Below are positions 1 to 6,191 of a stretch of DNA of 6,224 bases, in pieces. This DNA is from an uncultured Lachnospiraceae bacterium. GTDB lineage: Bacteria; Bacillota; Clostridia; Lachnospirales; Lachnospiraceae. The number at the start of each line of letters is the position of its first letter. The first letter of the stretch is position 1. The notes under the pieces were generated by a model that saw only the letters and a program-made list of their open reading frames with translations, was not told where the DNA came from and made no database searches. A program made the position numbers and the translations under genes. Location of the stretch: contig CANTGP010000194.1 of assembly GCA_947653315.1 (NCBI GenBank), positions 1 to 6,224 of the forward strand, read 5' to 3'.

Positions 1-87
1 AGAAGGATTCTGATAAAGTAGCATTGAGCTTGAATGTTGTGTTGGGGGCGGACGCACGGGAGGGATTTTTGGATACCCGGCAGAAGT

Positions 88-104
88 CAAGAGTGAAACT
101 CTTG
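88..104. other. Small hairpin inside the left repeat region
   Basis: CAAGAGT (88-94) and ACTCTTG (98-104) form a perfect 7-bp stem with a GAA loop. The sequence TTCGGTTTTTCC follows. It could act as a weak plus-strand intrinsic terminator for a gene left of the window, but the T-run begins five bases after the stem and is short. It may equally be internal structure of the repeat element. Confidence 0.35.
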
Positions 105-164
105 TTCGGTTTTTCCTTGTATCTTTAGAAACAACAGAAAATATCAACATTCTTTTTTACCCAG

Positions 165-233
165 CCTGTGCGTGATTTTTTTAGTGACCGTCAGCAGCGC
201 AACTGCCTGTCCCTAAAAAAAATCACACACGGG
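165..233. repeat. Long hairpin with T7/A8 arms
   Basis: The left arm is 165-183 (CCTGTGCGTGATTTTTTTA) and the right arm 214-233 (TAAAAAAAATCACACACGGG). They pair over about 19 positions with one G-T pair, one mismatch and a one-base length difference in the A/T run. The loop (184-213) contains GCAGC-N5-TGCCTGTCCC. The same two blocks at the same spacing recur at 6160-6179, so the loop belongs to the same repeat family as the right edge of the window. The T-run inside the stem could help termination, but no coding sequence ends just before it on either strand. Confidence 0.65.
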
Positions 234-300
234 CGTCCGCCCCCCAACACAACATTCAGCCCGAACTGTTGCGGATAAACCGTAAGATTGGATTCCGCCC

Positions 301-329
301 TTGTAATTTTACCGGGAAAAAGTTATAAT
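301..329 (+). promoter_or_regulatory. Sigma-A type promoter for the membrane protein gene
   Basis: TTGTAA (301-306) matches TTGACA at four of six positions. It is separated by exactly 17 bases from a perfect TATAAT (324-329). The predicted start of transcription is near 336, giving a leader of about 98 nt before the start codon at 434. Confidence 0.75.
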
Positions 330-349
330 GCTTAACATATATCTGCGGC

Positions 350-402
350 ATATGGAAAATATATGGATATATGGAGAACCATGGAACCATGTACGGCATG
401 GA
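350..402 (+). repeat. ATGGA-rich repeats in the 5' leader
   Basis: Three copies of ATATGGA lie at 350-356, 361-367 and 369-375. Two more ATGGA units follow at 381-385 and 398-402. CCATG (388-392) and CATGG (397-401) can form a small hairpin. All lie between the predicted transcription start and the ribosome binding site, so they would be in the mRNA. They might be a regulator site or only low-complexity AT-rich sequence. Confidence 0.4.
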
Positions 403-433
403 TTCGTGGAATTAGGAAGGAAGCGGTATCGCT

Positions 434-2083
434 ATGAAAAAATGGGTTCGGAATCTGATTGTGGTTTTACTGGCGGCAGTGGCGGCGGGCGTTTATTATT
501 ATATTTATCTCCCTGCCATAAACATCCACTCGTCAGGCTTTTGGTTTTTTATCATTACCATCCTTTTGGTGGTAATCGTGGTGTACGGAATCAGGACGGC
601 AAGCAGGGAGTATGTGGAGTCGGAGATTTCGGAGAAGTTCGGCATAAAATTCAATACTTATGGGTTAAAGGACAATAAGGTGATCAGGGCGCTTGGGATT
701 TTGCTGCTGCTTGTGGTTGCGGTCTACGCGGTGGGCAGCCTGCTTTCGTCGCCGATTATCAATGCGAAGAAGTACCAGGCGCTTCTTACGATTGAGGAAA
801 GAGAGTTTACGGAGGACATCAAGGAAGTGGATTACCGCACCATTCCGCTGCTGGATAAGGACTCGGCGGCGCTTTTGGGTAACCGTAAGCTGGGCAGTCT
901 TGTGGATATGGTGTCCCAGTTTGAGGTGGCAAACGATTATACGCAGATTAATTATCAGGGCGTACCGGTGCGTGTGGCGCCCCTGATGTATGCCAGTCCC
1001 ATTAAGTGGCTGACGAATCAAAAGGAGGGGCTTCCTGCTTATATCCTCATTAATATGGCGACACAGGATACGGAGTGCGTGAAACTGGAGGAAGGCTTCC
1101 GTTATTCCAAATCGGAGTATTTTAACCGGAATATTTACCGCCACCTGCGTTTCCATTTCCCCACTTATATTTTCGACGACCAGATTTTCTTTGAAATCGA
1201 CGAAGAAGGTACGCCTTATTGGGTATGCCCGGTGAAAAAGTTCAATATCGGACTGTTCGGCGGACAGACGGTGGGCAGGGTAGTGCTTTGCAACGCCGTA
1301 ACGGGGGAATGCATCGATTACGCGGTGGAGGATGTGCCGCAGTGGATTGATAAGGTATATTCGGCGGAGCTTTTAATCCGTCTGTACGATTATTCCGGAA
1401 TTTTGAAAAACGGGTATTTTAACTCCGTTTTGGGACAGAAAGACTGTCTGCAGTCCACCAATGGCTATAACTATATTGCGCTGGAGGATGACGTATGGGT
1501 GTATACGGGCGTGACCAGCTTAAGCGGCGACCAGTCCAATGTGGGATTCGTGCTGATGAACCAAAGGACCATGGAGACAAGGTATTATAAAGTGGAGGGT
1601 GCCATCGAGGATTCCGCCATGTCTTCCGCGGAAGGGCAGGTACAGAACCTTGGGTACCGCGCCACGTTCCCGCTGCTTTTGAATATTGCGGATGAGCCCA
1701 CTTATTTCATGGCGTTAAAGGATGCGGCAGGACTGGTTAAGAAATATGCCATGGTCAATGTGCAGAAGTATCAGTGGGTAGCCATCGGGGATACCGTGCA
1801 GGAGTGCGAGGGCAATTATACGCAGTTGTTAAATACCAATGGCATTGTGTCCGAAAACGCGGACATGTATAAGGAGGCGTCCGGCAGGATTGTATCCATA
1901 GCGCCGATTGTGTTGGAAGGGACGACCCACTATTATATCTGTCTGGAAAATAACGAGGATATTTTTGATTTGGATTTGTCCGACCAAAACCTGATCGGTA
2001 TTGTAAGGTACCAGGTTGGGGATATGGTGAAATTGAAATATGCGGAAGGGTACGGGCTGCACCGGGTCAGGGCGTTGGAGTAA
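434..2083 (+). CDS. Uncharacterised membrane-anchored protein with a large C-terminal domain
   Basis: I do not recognise a named family for this 549-aa protein. The start is supported by AGGAAGGAAG at 414-423, ten bases before the ATG. Three hydrophobic segments lie near residues 8-26, 35-53 and 86-104. Basic residues at the N-terminus and in the 54-85 loop suggest an inside start, leaving residues 105-549 outside the cell. That domain has repeating beta-type blocks: GTPYWVCPV (259-267) followed by VVLCNAVTGEC (283-293), and PTYFMALKD (422-430) followed by KKYAMVNV (436-443). Between them are GFVLMNQRTMETRYYKVEGA (371-390) and a conserved-looking AMSSAEGQVQNLGYRATFPL (395-414). A C-terminal block (about 487-549) resembles a small beta barrel. 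The block pattern is reminiscent of PepSY-like extracytoplasmic domains, which is inference only. It has its own promoter, and leuS downstream has a separate one, so no functional link is implied. Confidence 0.9.
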   Translation: MKKWVRNLIVVLLAAVAAGVYYYIYLPAINIHSSGFWFFIITILLVVIVVYGIRTASREYVESEISEKFGIKFNTYGLKDNKVIRALGILLLLVVAVYAVGSLLSSPIINAKKYQALLTIEEREFTEDIKEVDYRTIPLLDKDSAALLGNRKLGSLVDMVSQFEVANDYTQINYQGVPVRVAPLMYASPIKWLTNQKEGLPAYILINMATQDTECVKLEEGFRYSKSEYFNRNIYRHLRFHFPTYIFDDQIFFEIDEEGTPYWVCPVKKFNIGLFGGQTVGRVVLCNAVTGECIDYAVEDVPQWIDKVYSAELLIRLYDYSGILKNGYFNSVLGQKDCLQSTNGYNYIALEDDVWVYTGVTSLSGDQSNVGFVLMNQRTMETRYYKVEGAIEDSAMSSAEGQVQNLGYRATFPLLLNIADEPTYFMALKDAAGLVKKYAMVNVQKYQWVAIGDTVQECEGNYTQLLNTNGIVSENADMYKEASGRIVSIAPIVLEGTTHYYICLENNEDIFDLDLSDQNLIGIVRYQVGDMVKLKYAEGYGLHRVRALE

Positions 2084-2158
2084 CACGGAAATCAATTTTC
2101 AGTTTCCGCCAAACCGCAGCAAGAGGGTGAACGAAAACCGAAAATTGATTTCCGTGTT
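2082..2158. mobile_element. MITE-like 77-bp palindromic insertion
   Basis: AACACGGAAATCAATTTTC (2082-2100) is the perfect 19-bp reverse complement of 2140-2158. Pairing continues inward (2102-2108 with 2132-2138) with one internal mismatch, leaving a loop of about 23 nt. GTTGGAGTAAC occurs on both sides, at 2074-2084 and 2156-2166. This can be read as a 71-bp element (2085-2155) with an 11-bp target duplication, or as a 77-bp element with a 5-bp duplication GGAGT (2077-2081, 2159-2163). The TAA of the upstream gene lies at the junction and is retained or rebuilt in either reading. There is no T-run after either arm, so it does not look like a standard intrinsic terminator. It encodes no protein. 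Confidence 0.65.
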
Positions 2159-2174
2159 GGAGTAACGGGAAAAC

Positions 2175-2203
2175 TTGACAGGAAGGCAGAAAAAGGATAG
2201 AAT
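2175..2203 (+). promoter_or_regulatory. Sigma-A type promoter for leuS
   Basis: A perfect TTGACA (2175-2180) is followed after 17 bases by TAGAAT (2198-2203), five of six to consensus. Transcription should start near 2210, giving a leader of about 57 nt. That is too short for a T-box, and no T-box core (GGTGGNACCGCG-like) is present in it. The leader has only a weak stem, CGGA (2229-2232) with TCCG (2239-2242), before AAGGAG (2252-2257). The -35 lies 16 bases right of the palindromic element. Confidence 0.8.
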
Positions 2204-2266
2204 TACTGGTGATTTCAGGTATTTATGACGGAGTATTGTCCGAAAAGATAAAAGGAGCAAAAGAAG

Positions 2267-4681
2267 ATGGCAGAACCGTATAACCACAGGGAAGTGGAAC
2301 AGAAATGGCAGGGAATTTGGGATAAGGAAAGGGCGTTTGCGACTTCGGACGATTTTTCAAAGCCGAAGTATTATGCATTGGTGGAATTTCCTTATCCGTC
2401 GGGGCAGGGGTTGCATGTGGGGCATCCACGGCCGTATACTGCGCTGGATATCGTGGCGAGAAAAAGGAGGATGCAGGGGTATAACGTGCTGTACCCCATG
2501 GGGTGGGATGCGTTCGGGCTCCCAACGGAGAATTATGCAATCCAAAACCATATTCATCCGAAAATCGTGACGAAGAATAATGTGGAGCGTTTTAAGGGGC
2601 AGCTTCATGCCCTTGGGTATTCGTTTGACTGGGAGAGGGAAATCAATACCACGGATCCGGAGTATTACAAGTGGACCCAGTGGATTTTCTTAAAACTTTT
2701 CAATGCGGGACTGGCGTATAAGAGCGAGATGCCCATTAACTGGTGTACGTCCTGTAAAGTGGGGCTTGCCAATGAGGAAGTGGTAAACGGCGTCTGCGAA
2801 CGCTGCGGTTCCGAAGTGGTCCGTAAGGTAAAGAGTCAGTGGATGCTTAAGATTACCGAATATGCGGATAAGCTGATTCAAGGGCTGGATACGGTGGATT
2901 ATGTGGAACGGGTCAAGGTTTCCCAAAAGAACTGGATCGGGAAATCCGAGGGCGCGGAAGTGGATTTCCGGGTGAAGGATAAGGAAGAAACGCTGAAAAT
3001 CTATACCACAAGGCCGGATACCCTTTTTGGCGTGACCTACATGGTGCTGTCGCCGGAACATCCGATGATTGATAAGTATCGGGAGGAAATCGGCAATTGG
3101 GAGGAAATCGCGGCATACCGTGAGATGGCGGCAAGGAAGTCCGATTTTGAGCGTACCGAGCTGGCGAAGGATAAGACGGGCGTTGCGATTGACGGGCTGA
3201 CGGCGGTGAATCCGGTGAACGGGAAGGAGATTCCCATTTGGATTTCCGATTATGTATTGATGTCCTATGGTACCGGCGCCATTATGGCGGTGCCTGCCCA
3301 TGATGAGAGGGACTGGGAGTTTGCAAAGAAGTTCCGTCTTCCCATCATCGAGGTTGTGGCGGGAAGTCCCGTAGGTGTGGAAGAAGCGGTTTATACCGAT
3401 GTGGCGGAAGGTATTTTGGTGAATTCCGGTTTCCTGGACGGACTGCATGTTGCCGAAGCGAAGAAGAAAATCACGGAATTTTTGGAAGAAAAGGGAATCG
3501 GTACGAGGAAGACGAACTTTAAATTAAGGGACTGGGTATTTTCCAGGCAGCGTTACTGGGGGGAGCCGATTCCGGTTATCGAGTGTGAAAAATGCGGGTT
3601 TGTCCCGTTAAAAGAGAGTGAGCTTCCGTTGGAACTGCCGGAAGTGGAAAGTTACATGCCCACGGACAACGGCGAGTCGCCGTTAGCCGCCATGACGGAA
3701 TGGGTAAATGTAACCTGTCCGTGCTGTGGGGGACCGGCGAAACGCGAAACGGATACCATGCCGCAGTGGGCGGGTTCCTCCTGGTATTTCCTGCGTTATA
3801 CCGACCCGAAGAATAAGGAAGCGCTGGCAAGTAAGGAAGCGTTGGAATACTGGATGCCGGTGGACTGGTACAACGGCGGTATGGAGCATACCACGCTGCA
3901 CCTTCTCTATTCCCGGTTTTGGCATAAGTTCCTGTATGACAAAAAGGTGGTTCCCTGCCCGGAACCTTACCAAAAGAGGACGTCCCACGGCATGATTCTC
4001 GGCTCCAACGGGGAGAAGATGAGTAAATCCAGGGGAAATGTGGTAAATCCCGATGATATCGTAAGGGATTACGGTGCGGACACGCTGCGTACTTATGAGA
4101 TGTTCATCGGCGCTTTTGAACTGAGCGCCGCGTGGTCGGAGGACGGTGTGAAAGGCTGCCGCCGTTTCCTCGAAAGGGTATGGAAATTACAGGATATGCT
4201 GGTGGACGGCGACGGTTACAGCGCGGATTTGGAAACGAAGATGCACCAAACCATCAAAAAAGTGAGCGCGGATTTTGAAAACCTGAAATACAATACGGCG
4301 ATTGCCGCCATGATGGCATTGATTAATGAATTTTACCGGAAAAACGCGGTAACAAGAGGGGAGTTCCGTACCCTGCTTACCCTGCTCAATCCGGTAGCGC
4401 CCCATATTACCGAGGAGCTGTGGGGAGTAGTGGGCTTTGAAGGAAGGGTGTACCAGACCACATGGCCGGAATATGACGAAGCCAAGACCGTGGAAGCCAC
4501 GGTGGAAATCGCCGTACAGGTCAACGGGAAAGTGCGCGCGACCCTGAACGTGGCAAGCGACATCAGTAAGGAAGATGCCATTGCAGCCGGGAAAGAAGCG
4601 GTAAAGGATAAACTGTCAGGTACCGTCGTAAAGGAAATTTATGTGCCGGGCAGGCTGGTAAATATTGTTGTAAAGCCATAG
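2267..4681 (+). CDS. leuS: Leucyl-tRNA synthetase
   Basis: This class I aminoacyl-tRNA synthetase attaches leucine to tRNA-Leu in the cytoplasm, using ATP, and edits mischarged tRNA. It is 804 aa, the length typical of Gram-positive bacterial enzymes. The ATP-binding HVGH is at residues 50-53 and KMSKS at 584-588. [14 protein letters not shown] at 79-92 is also diagnostic. A first zinc knuckle uses C160, C163, C177 and C180, and a second Cys cluster has C440, C443, C484 and C487. The CP1 editing domain carries the threonine-rich TTRPDTLFG (247-255) and [19 protein letters not shown] (335-353), with the conserved editing Asp at 346. [14 protein letters not shown] (421-434) returns to the catalytic core. 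The anticodon-binding helical region follows, then a C-terminal tRNA-binding domain from about 745 ([15 protein letters not shown]). AAGGAG lies nine bases before the ATG. It appears intact and monocistronic, with its own promoter and terminator. Confidence 0.99.
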   Translation: MAEPYNHREVEQKWQGIWDKERAFATSDDFSKPKYYALVEFPYPSGQGLHVGHPRPYTALDIVARKRRMQGYNVLYPMGWDAFGLPTENYAIQNHIHPKIVTKNNVERFKGQLHALGYSFDWEREINTTDPEYYKWTQWIFLKLFNAGLAYKSEMPINWCTSCKVGLANEEVVNGVCERCGSEVVRKVKSQWMLKITEYADKLIQGLDTVDYVERVKVSQKNWIGKSEGAEVDFRVKDKEETLKIYTTRPDTLFGVTYMVLSPEHPMIDKYREEIGNWEEIAAYREMAARKSDFERTELAKDKTGVAIDGLTAVNPVNGKEIPIWISDYVLMSYGTGAIMAVPAHDERDWEFAKKFRLPIIEVVAGSPVGVEEAVYTDVAEGILVNSGFLDGLHVAEAKKKITEFLEEKGIGTRKTNFKLRDWVFSRQRYWGEPIPVIECEKCGFVPLKESELPLELPEVESYMPTDNGESPLAAMTEWVNVTCPCCGGPAKRETDTMPQWAGSSWYFLRYTDPKNKEALASKEALEYWMPVDWYNGGMEHTTLHLLYSRFWHKFLYDKKVVPCPEPYQKRTSHGMILGSNGEKMSKSRGNVVNPDDIVRDYGADTLRTYEMFIGAFELSAAWSEDGVKGCRRFLERVWKLQDMLVDGDGYSADLETKMHQTIKKVSADFENLKYNTAIAAMMALINEFYRKNAVTRGEFRTLLTLLNPVAPHITEELWGVVGFEGRVYQTTWPEYDEAKTVEATVEIAVQVNGKVRATLNVASDISKEDAIAAGKEAVKDKLSGTVVKEIYVPGRLVNIVVKP

Positions 4682-4693
4682 ATTGAAAAAAGA

Positions 4694-4728
4694 AGCAGAG
4701 CGGTATATGACCGGTCTGCTCCTTTTTT
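4694..4728. terminator. Bidirectional intrinsic terminator between convergent genes
   Basis: AGCAGAGCGGT (4694-4704) pairs with ACCGGTCTGCT (4710-4720) at ten of eleven positions around an ATATG loop. On the plus strand CC and TTTTTT (4723-4728) follow, ending leuS thirteen bases after its stop codon. On the minus strand the A-run at 4686-4691 reads as a U-tract, so the same hairpin can end the 89-aa gene, whose stop is at 4730. Confidence 0.9.
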
Positions 4729-4729
4729 C

Positions 4730-4999
4730 TTATTTTCTTTTCATGGACATCAGTTTGTTGATTTTCTCCGCTTCCTCCGGGGAAGCGTATTTGCGTATGG
4801 CTGCGATGATGGCTTCCGTCTCCCTGTCGTCAAAGGAAATGTGGTTCGACTTTCCTTTCTGTGCCACCGACATAAGGAAAGGGAGCATCTGCTCTTTCGT
4901 GAGGTTTTGGCTTTCAAAGACGAGCATTTGGAGAAACTGCAGCTTGGCTTTGTCAATGCCTGCGACCAATGGGTCGTTCATCCATTCATTTTGAATCAT
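4730..4999 (-). CDS. Small helical protein of unknown function, distal gene of a pair
   Basis: This 89-aa protein has no signal peptide or membrane segment and is predicted to be soluble and almost all helical. The ATG at 4999 is preferred because GGAGG (5011-5015) lies eleven bases upstream, inside the end of the preceding gene. An in-frame TTG at 5026 would add nine residues and lacks a comparable site. Visible segments are NDPLVAGIDKAKLQFLQML (8-26), a central KEQMLPFLMSVAQ (35-47), and a C-terminal FDDRETEAIIAAIRKYASPE (56-75) ending in a basic MKRK. It overlaps the 220-aa gene by 14 nt, which points to translational coupling and a shared role. The SPEE turn followed by a Met-containing helix resembles the SPEQKAMFEMF tail of its neighbour. 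I cannot name the family. Confidence 0.85.
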   Translation of the reverse strand: MIQNEWMNDPLVAGIDKAKLQFLQMLVFESQNLTKEQMLPFLMSVAQKGKSNHISFDDRETEAIIAAIRKYASPEEAEKINKLMSMKRK

Positions 5000-5648
5000 G
5001 TGTGTGATTACCTCCAAACATTTCAAACATGGCTTTCTGTTCCGGGGAAAGCATATTCATTAGCATATCCATCATGTTGCTGCCCTGATTGGTATTTCCG
5101 TTTTCATTTTCAGTATCTTCCTTGCCGGTTCCGGGTTCCGGGTTTCCGTTACCGTTGCCGGAACCTTCCGCCCGGGAGTCAGGGGAAGCCCCGGGTTTGC
5201 CGTCCGCAGGGGAATCCGGCATAAGGTTTGACAGGAAATCCGGTGAAAAATCCGGCATGAATTCTTTCATCATTTCAAAAGTCTGGCTCATTTCCTTATA
5301 CATTTCCATGGAGCGGAACAGACCGGAAATCTGTTCCACTTTCTGTTTTTCCTCATTGGTGCAGTAAGGGAGAATTTCGGAACAGATTTTGCCGATGTTA
5401 AATTCTTCCCTGCCAAAAGGATCCCCGTCATGGAAACTGCCGTATCCGCCCGCACACCCGTACAGTTCATGGGAAGCGGAATCAAAATAGGACAGGGCAT
5501 AGCGGAGCTCCAAATACTTGATATAAACGGCTAATTGCCTGCGCATGTGCGGTTCAAAGTAGGGCATAAGGATTTTCAGCATTTGGATGTGGTTGGTGGT
5601 AAATAAAGTGTCGAATGCGGTTATTTTGTCGTGTCCGTTTTTTTCCAT
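4986..5648 (-). CDS. Unknown protein with helical N-terminal domain, acidic Gly/Asn-rich linker and Met-rich tail
   Basis: This 220-aa protein has no signal peptide or membrane helix. Residues 10-56 form a helical region that includes TTNHIQMLKILMPYFEPHMR (17-36). Residues 57-85 are Gly/His/Asp-rich, and a second helical stretch covers about 86-131. Residues 132-190 are a low-complexity linker rich in Asp, Ser, Pro, Gly, Asn and Glu, probably disordered. The tail (191-212) is Met-rich, with MMDMLMNML then SPEQKAMFEMF. AGGGAG lies about four bases before the ATG, a slightly short spacing. The gene overlaps the next one by 14 nt, so the two are likely expressed together. A SigE-like promoter motif lies just upstream, which suggests mother-cell expression during sporulation. 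I do not recognise the family, and a scaffold or coat-associated role is only a guess from the composition. Confidence 0.88.
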   Translation of the reverse strand: MEKNGHDKITAFDTLFTTNHIQMLKILMPYFEPHMRRQLAVYIKYLELRYALSYFDSASHELYGCAGGYGSFHDGDPFGREEFNIGKICSEILPYCTNEEKQKVEQISGLFRSMEMYKEMSQTFEMMKEFMPDFSPDFLSNLMPDSPADGKPGASPDSRAEGSGNGNGNPEPGTGKEDTENENGNTNQGSNMMDMLMNMLSPEQKAMFEMFGGNHTHDSK

Positions 5649-5676
5649 AAATCTCCCTTTGCCCCTTTGTTTTTAA

Positions 5677-5703
5677 ATCCTATGTAAATGAAAAATGAAA
5701 TAT
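5677..5703 (-). promoter_or_regulatory. Candidate SigE-type (sporulation) promoter for the 220-aa/89-aa operon
   Basis: Read on the minus strand, ATATTT (5703-5698) is followed after 13 bases by CATAGGAT (5684-5677). The mother-cell SigE pattern known from Bacillus subtilis is an ATATT-like -35 about 14 bases from CATAnnnT. No TTGACA-like -35 stands 17 bases from a plausible TATAAT here. The predicted leader to the ATG at 5648 is about 20-25 nt. The motif is short and the region is AT-rich, so a chance match is possible. Confidence 0.45.
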
Positions 5704-5727
5704 GTGCGTTAAGGTGTCCTTTTTCGG

Positions 5728-5773
5728 CTTCTTTAAGAGAAAATAGGCTCGTGGGAGCCTATTTTCAAAGAAG
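5728..5773 (-). terminator. Strong terminator-like hairpin after the Cys-rich gene
   Basis: GAAAATAGGCTC (5739-5750) and GAGCCTATTTTC (5755-5766) are a perfect 12-bp stem with a 4-nt loop. The stem extends outward with CTTCTTT (5728-5734) pairing AAAGAAG (5767-5773) across a 4-nt bulge. On the minus strand the descending arm ends CTATTTTCTCTT, a modest U-rich tail. It lies 14-60 nt after the stop of the 78-aa gene and upstream of the SigE-like motif, so it should separate the two minus-strand transcripts. The plus strand has no gene to end here. Confidence 0.75.
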
Positions 5774-5786
5774 TGCCAATCAGATA

Positions 5787-6023
5787 TTAGCAGAAGCCGT
5801 TACCGCCGCAGCAGCACAGAAGGAGCAGAATCCAAATGATGCTTTCGCATCCGCACCCGGAGGAGGAACCGCCGCCGAAGAAGCTGCCGCCGCATCCGCA
5901 TCCGTCGCTTCCGTTGTTGCAGAAAGCAAGCAGGATAATGATCCATATAAGGGAATTGCATCCGCATCCGCCACTACGGCTGCTGGTGCCGCATCCACAG
6001 TTTGTTGCTGTTAAGTCACTCAT
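5787..6023 (-). CDS. Small Cys/Gly-rich protein with duplicated hydrophobic motif
   Basis: This 78-aa protein contains 13 cysteines (residues 9, 11, 20, 22, 35, 42, 44, 57, 59, 70, 71, 72 and 78). It is built from two copies of one unit: GGCGCNSLIWIIILLAFC (18-35) and SGCGCESIIWILLLLCC (55-71), joined by a Gly/Ser-rich segment. Each unit is a CGC motif followed by a short aliphatic stretch with a conserved Trp. GGAGG (6031-6035) lies seven bases before the ATG, an ideal site. Similar small clostridial proteins are often labelled 'chorion class high-cysteine HCB protein 13', a name based on composition. A role in the spore coat or surface, by disulphide cross-linking or metal binding, is inferred from the composition and the SigK-like promoter. 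A short hydrophobic membrane-associated peptide is the alternative. Confidence 0.88.
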   Translation of the reverse strand: MSDLTATNCGCGTSSRSGGCGCNSLIWIIILLAFCNNGSDGCGCGGSFFGGGSSSGCGCESIIWILLLLCCCGGNGFC

Positions 6024-6057
6024 TGTATTGCCTCCAAAATTTTTTTTATTTATGGTT

Positions 6058-6085
6058 TATACTATGTGGGATGGCTTGGTTGTGT
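6058..6085 (-). promoter_or_regulatory. Candidate SigK-type (late sporulation) promoter
   Basis: Read on the minus strand, ACA (6085-6083) is followed after 16 bases by CATAGTATA (6066-6058). This fits the SigK pattern known from Bacillus, AC(A)-N16/17-CATAnnnTA, at every fixed position. There is no sigma-A -35 at the right distance from TAGTAT or TATAAA. Transcription would start near 6051, leaving a leader of about 28 nt before the Cys-rich gene. The -35 element is weakly specified, so the call rests mainly on the -10. Confidence 0.5.
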
Positions 6086-6125
6086 TTCCGGTTGTTGCAA
6101 AAAAATGAAAAGTTTTTTGGGAGGG

Positions 6126-6191
6126 GGACGCACGGGAGGGATTTTTTGGCGGGGCGGCGGCAGCAGGATTGCCTGTCCCGGTTTTCCGTGC
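6126..6191. repeat. Second copy of the dispersed G-rich repeat family
   Basis: GGACGCACGGGAGGGATTTT (6126-6145), continuing TTGG, matches 50-72 except for one extra T. Further right, GCAGC-N5-TGCCTGTCCC (6160-6179) matches the loop of the left-edge hairpin (194-213) at identical spacing. GCACGG (6131-6136) and CCGTGC (6186-6191) can pair as an outer stem. The unit sits upstream of the Cys-rich gene and its promoter, and nothing suggests it is coding. The segment 6192-6224 shows no other recognisable feature. Confidence 0.65.

Larger units (their letters stand above)
31..258. repeat. Nested inverted-repeat structure in gene-free DNA
   Basis: The outer arms are 31-54 (TGAATGTTGTGTTGGGGGCG followed by GACG) and 234-258. 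They are reverse complements except for one extra C in the right arm's C-run. Similarity continues inward with mismatches, through CACGGGAGGGATTTTT on the left and the complement of AAAAAAATCACACACGGG on the right. A second hairpin lies inside the right half (165-233). The G-rich left motif at 50-72 recurs at 6126-6149. This organisation suggests a dispersed palindromic element, or two adjacent copies in opposite orientation. No transposase frame is present. An open frame runs through 3-125 but consists largely of repeat sequence. The function is unknown. Confidence 0.7.

Noticed and set aside
3..128. Possible C-terminal end of a plus-strand gene running in from the left edge
   Set aside because: The frame is open for 41 codons but consists largely of the dispersed repeat, and the same residues are encoded by the right-edge copy. 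No family was recognised, so it is treated as non-coding.
328..678. Open frame of 116 codons starting at the TATAAT box
   Set aside because: Its ATG overlaps the -10 element, it has no ribosome binding site, and most of it overlaps the well-supported membrane protein gene in another frame. The composition is not protein-like.
2111..2131. ACCGCAG...AGGGTGAAC, resembling scrambled T-box core words upstream of leuS
   Set aside because: The words are in the wrong order, lie in the loop of the palindromic element, and are upstream of the leuS promoter, so they would not be in its leader.
2082..2158. Palindrome as a conventional intrinsic terminator for the membrane protein gene
   Set aside because: No T-run follows either arm, and the flanking direct repeats fit insertion better. 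A secondary effect on transcript ends is still possible.
2690..3448. 252-codon minus-strand open frame inside leuS
   Set aside because: It is antisense to a clearly functional leuS region. It has a His/Arg/Ile-rich shadow composition and no recognised domain.
4730..5026. 98-aa version of the small helical protein starting at TTG 5026
   Set aside because: The ATG at 4999 has a GGAGG at workable spacing and gives a shorter 14-nt overlap. The extra nine residues come from the wrong frame of the upstream gene.
5688..6014. 108-codon plus-strand open frame rich in Ala and Glu
   Set aside because: It is the antisense of the Cys/Gly-rich gene, where GC-rich Cys/Gly codons read as Ala on the other strand. 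It runs through the terminator hairpin and lacks a good RBS.
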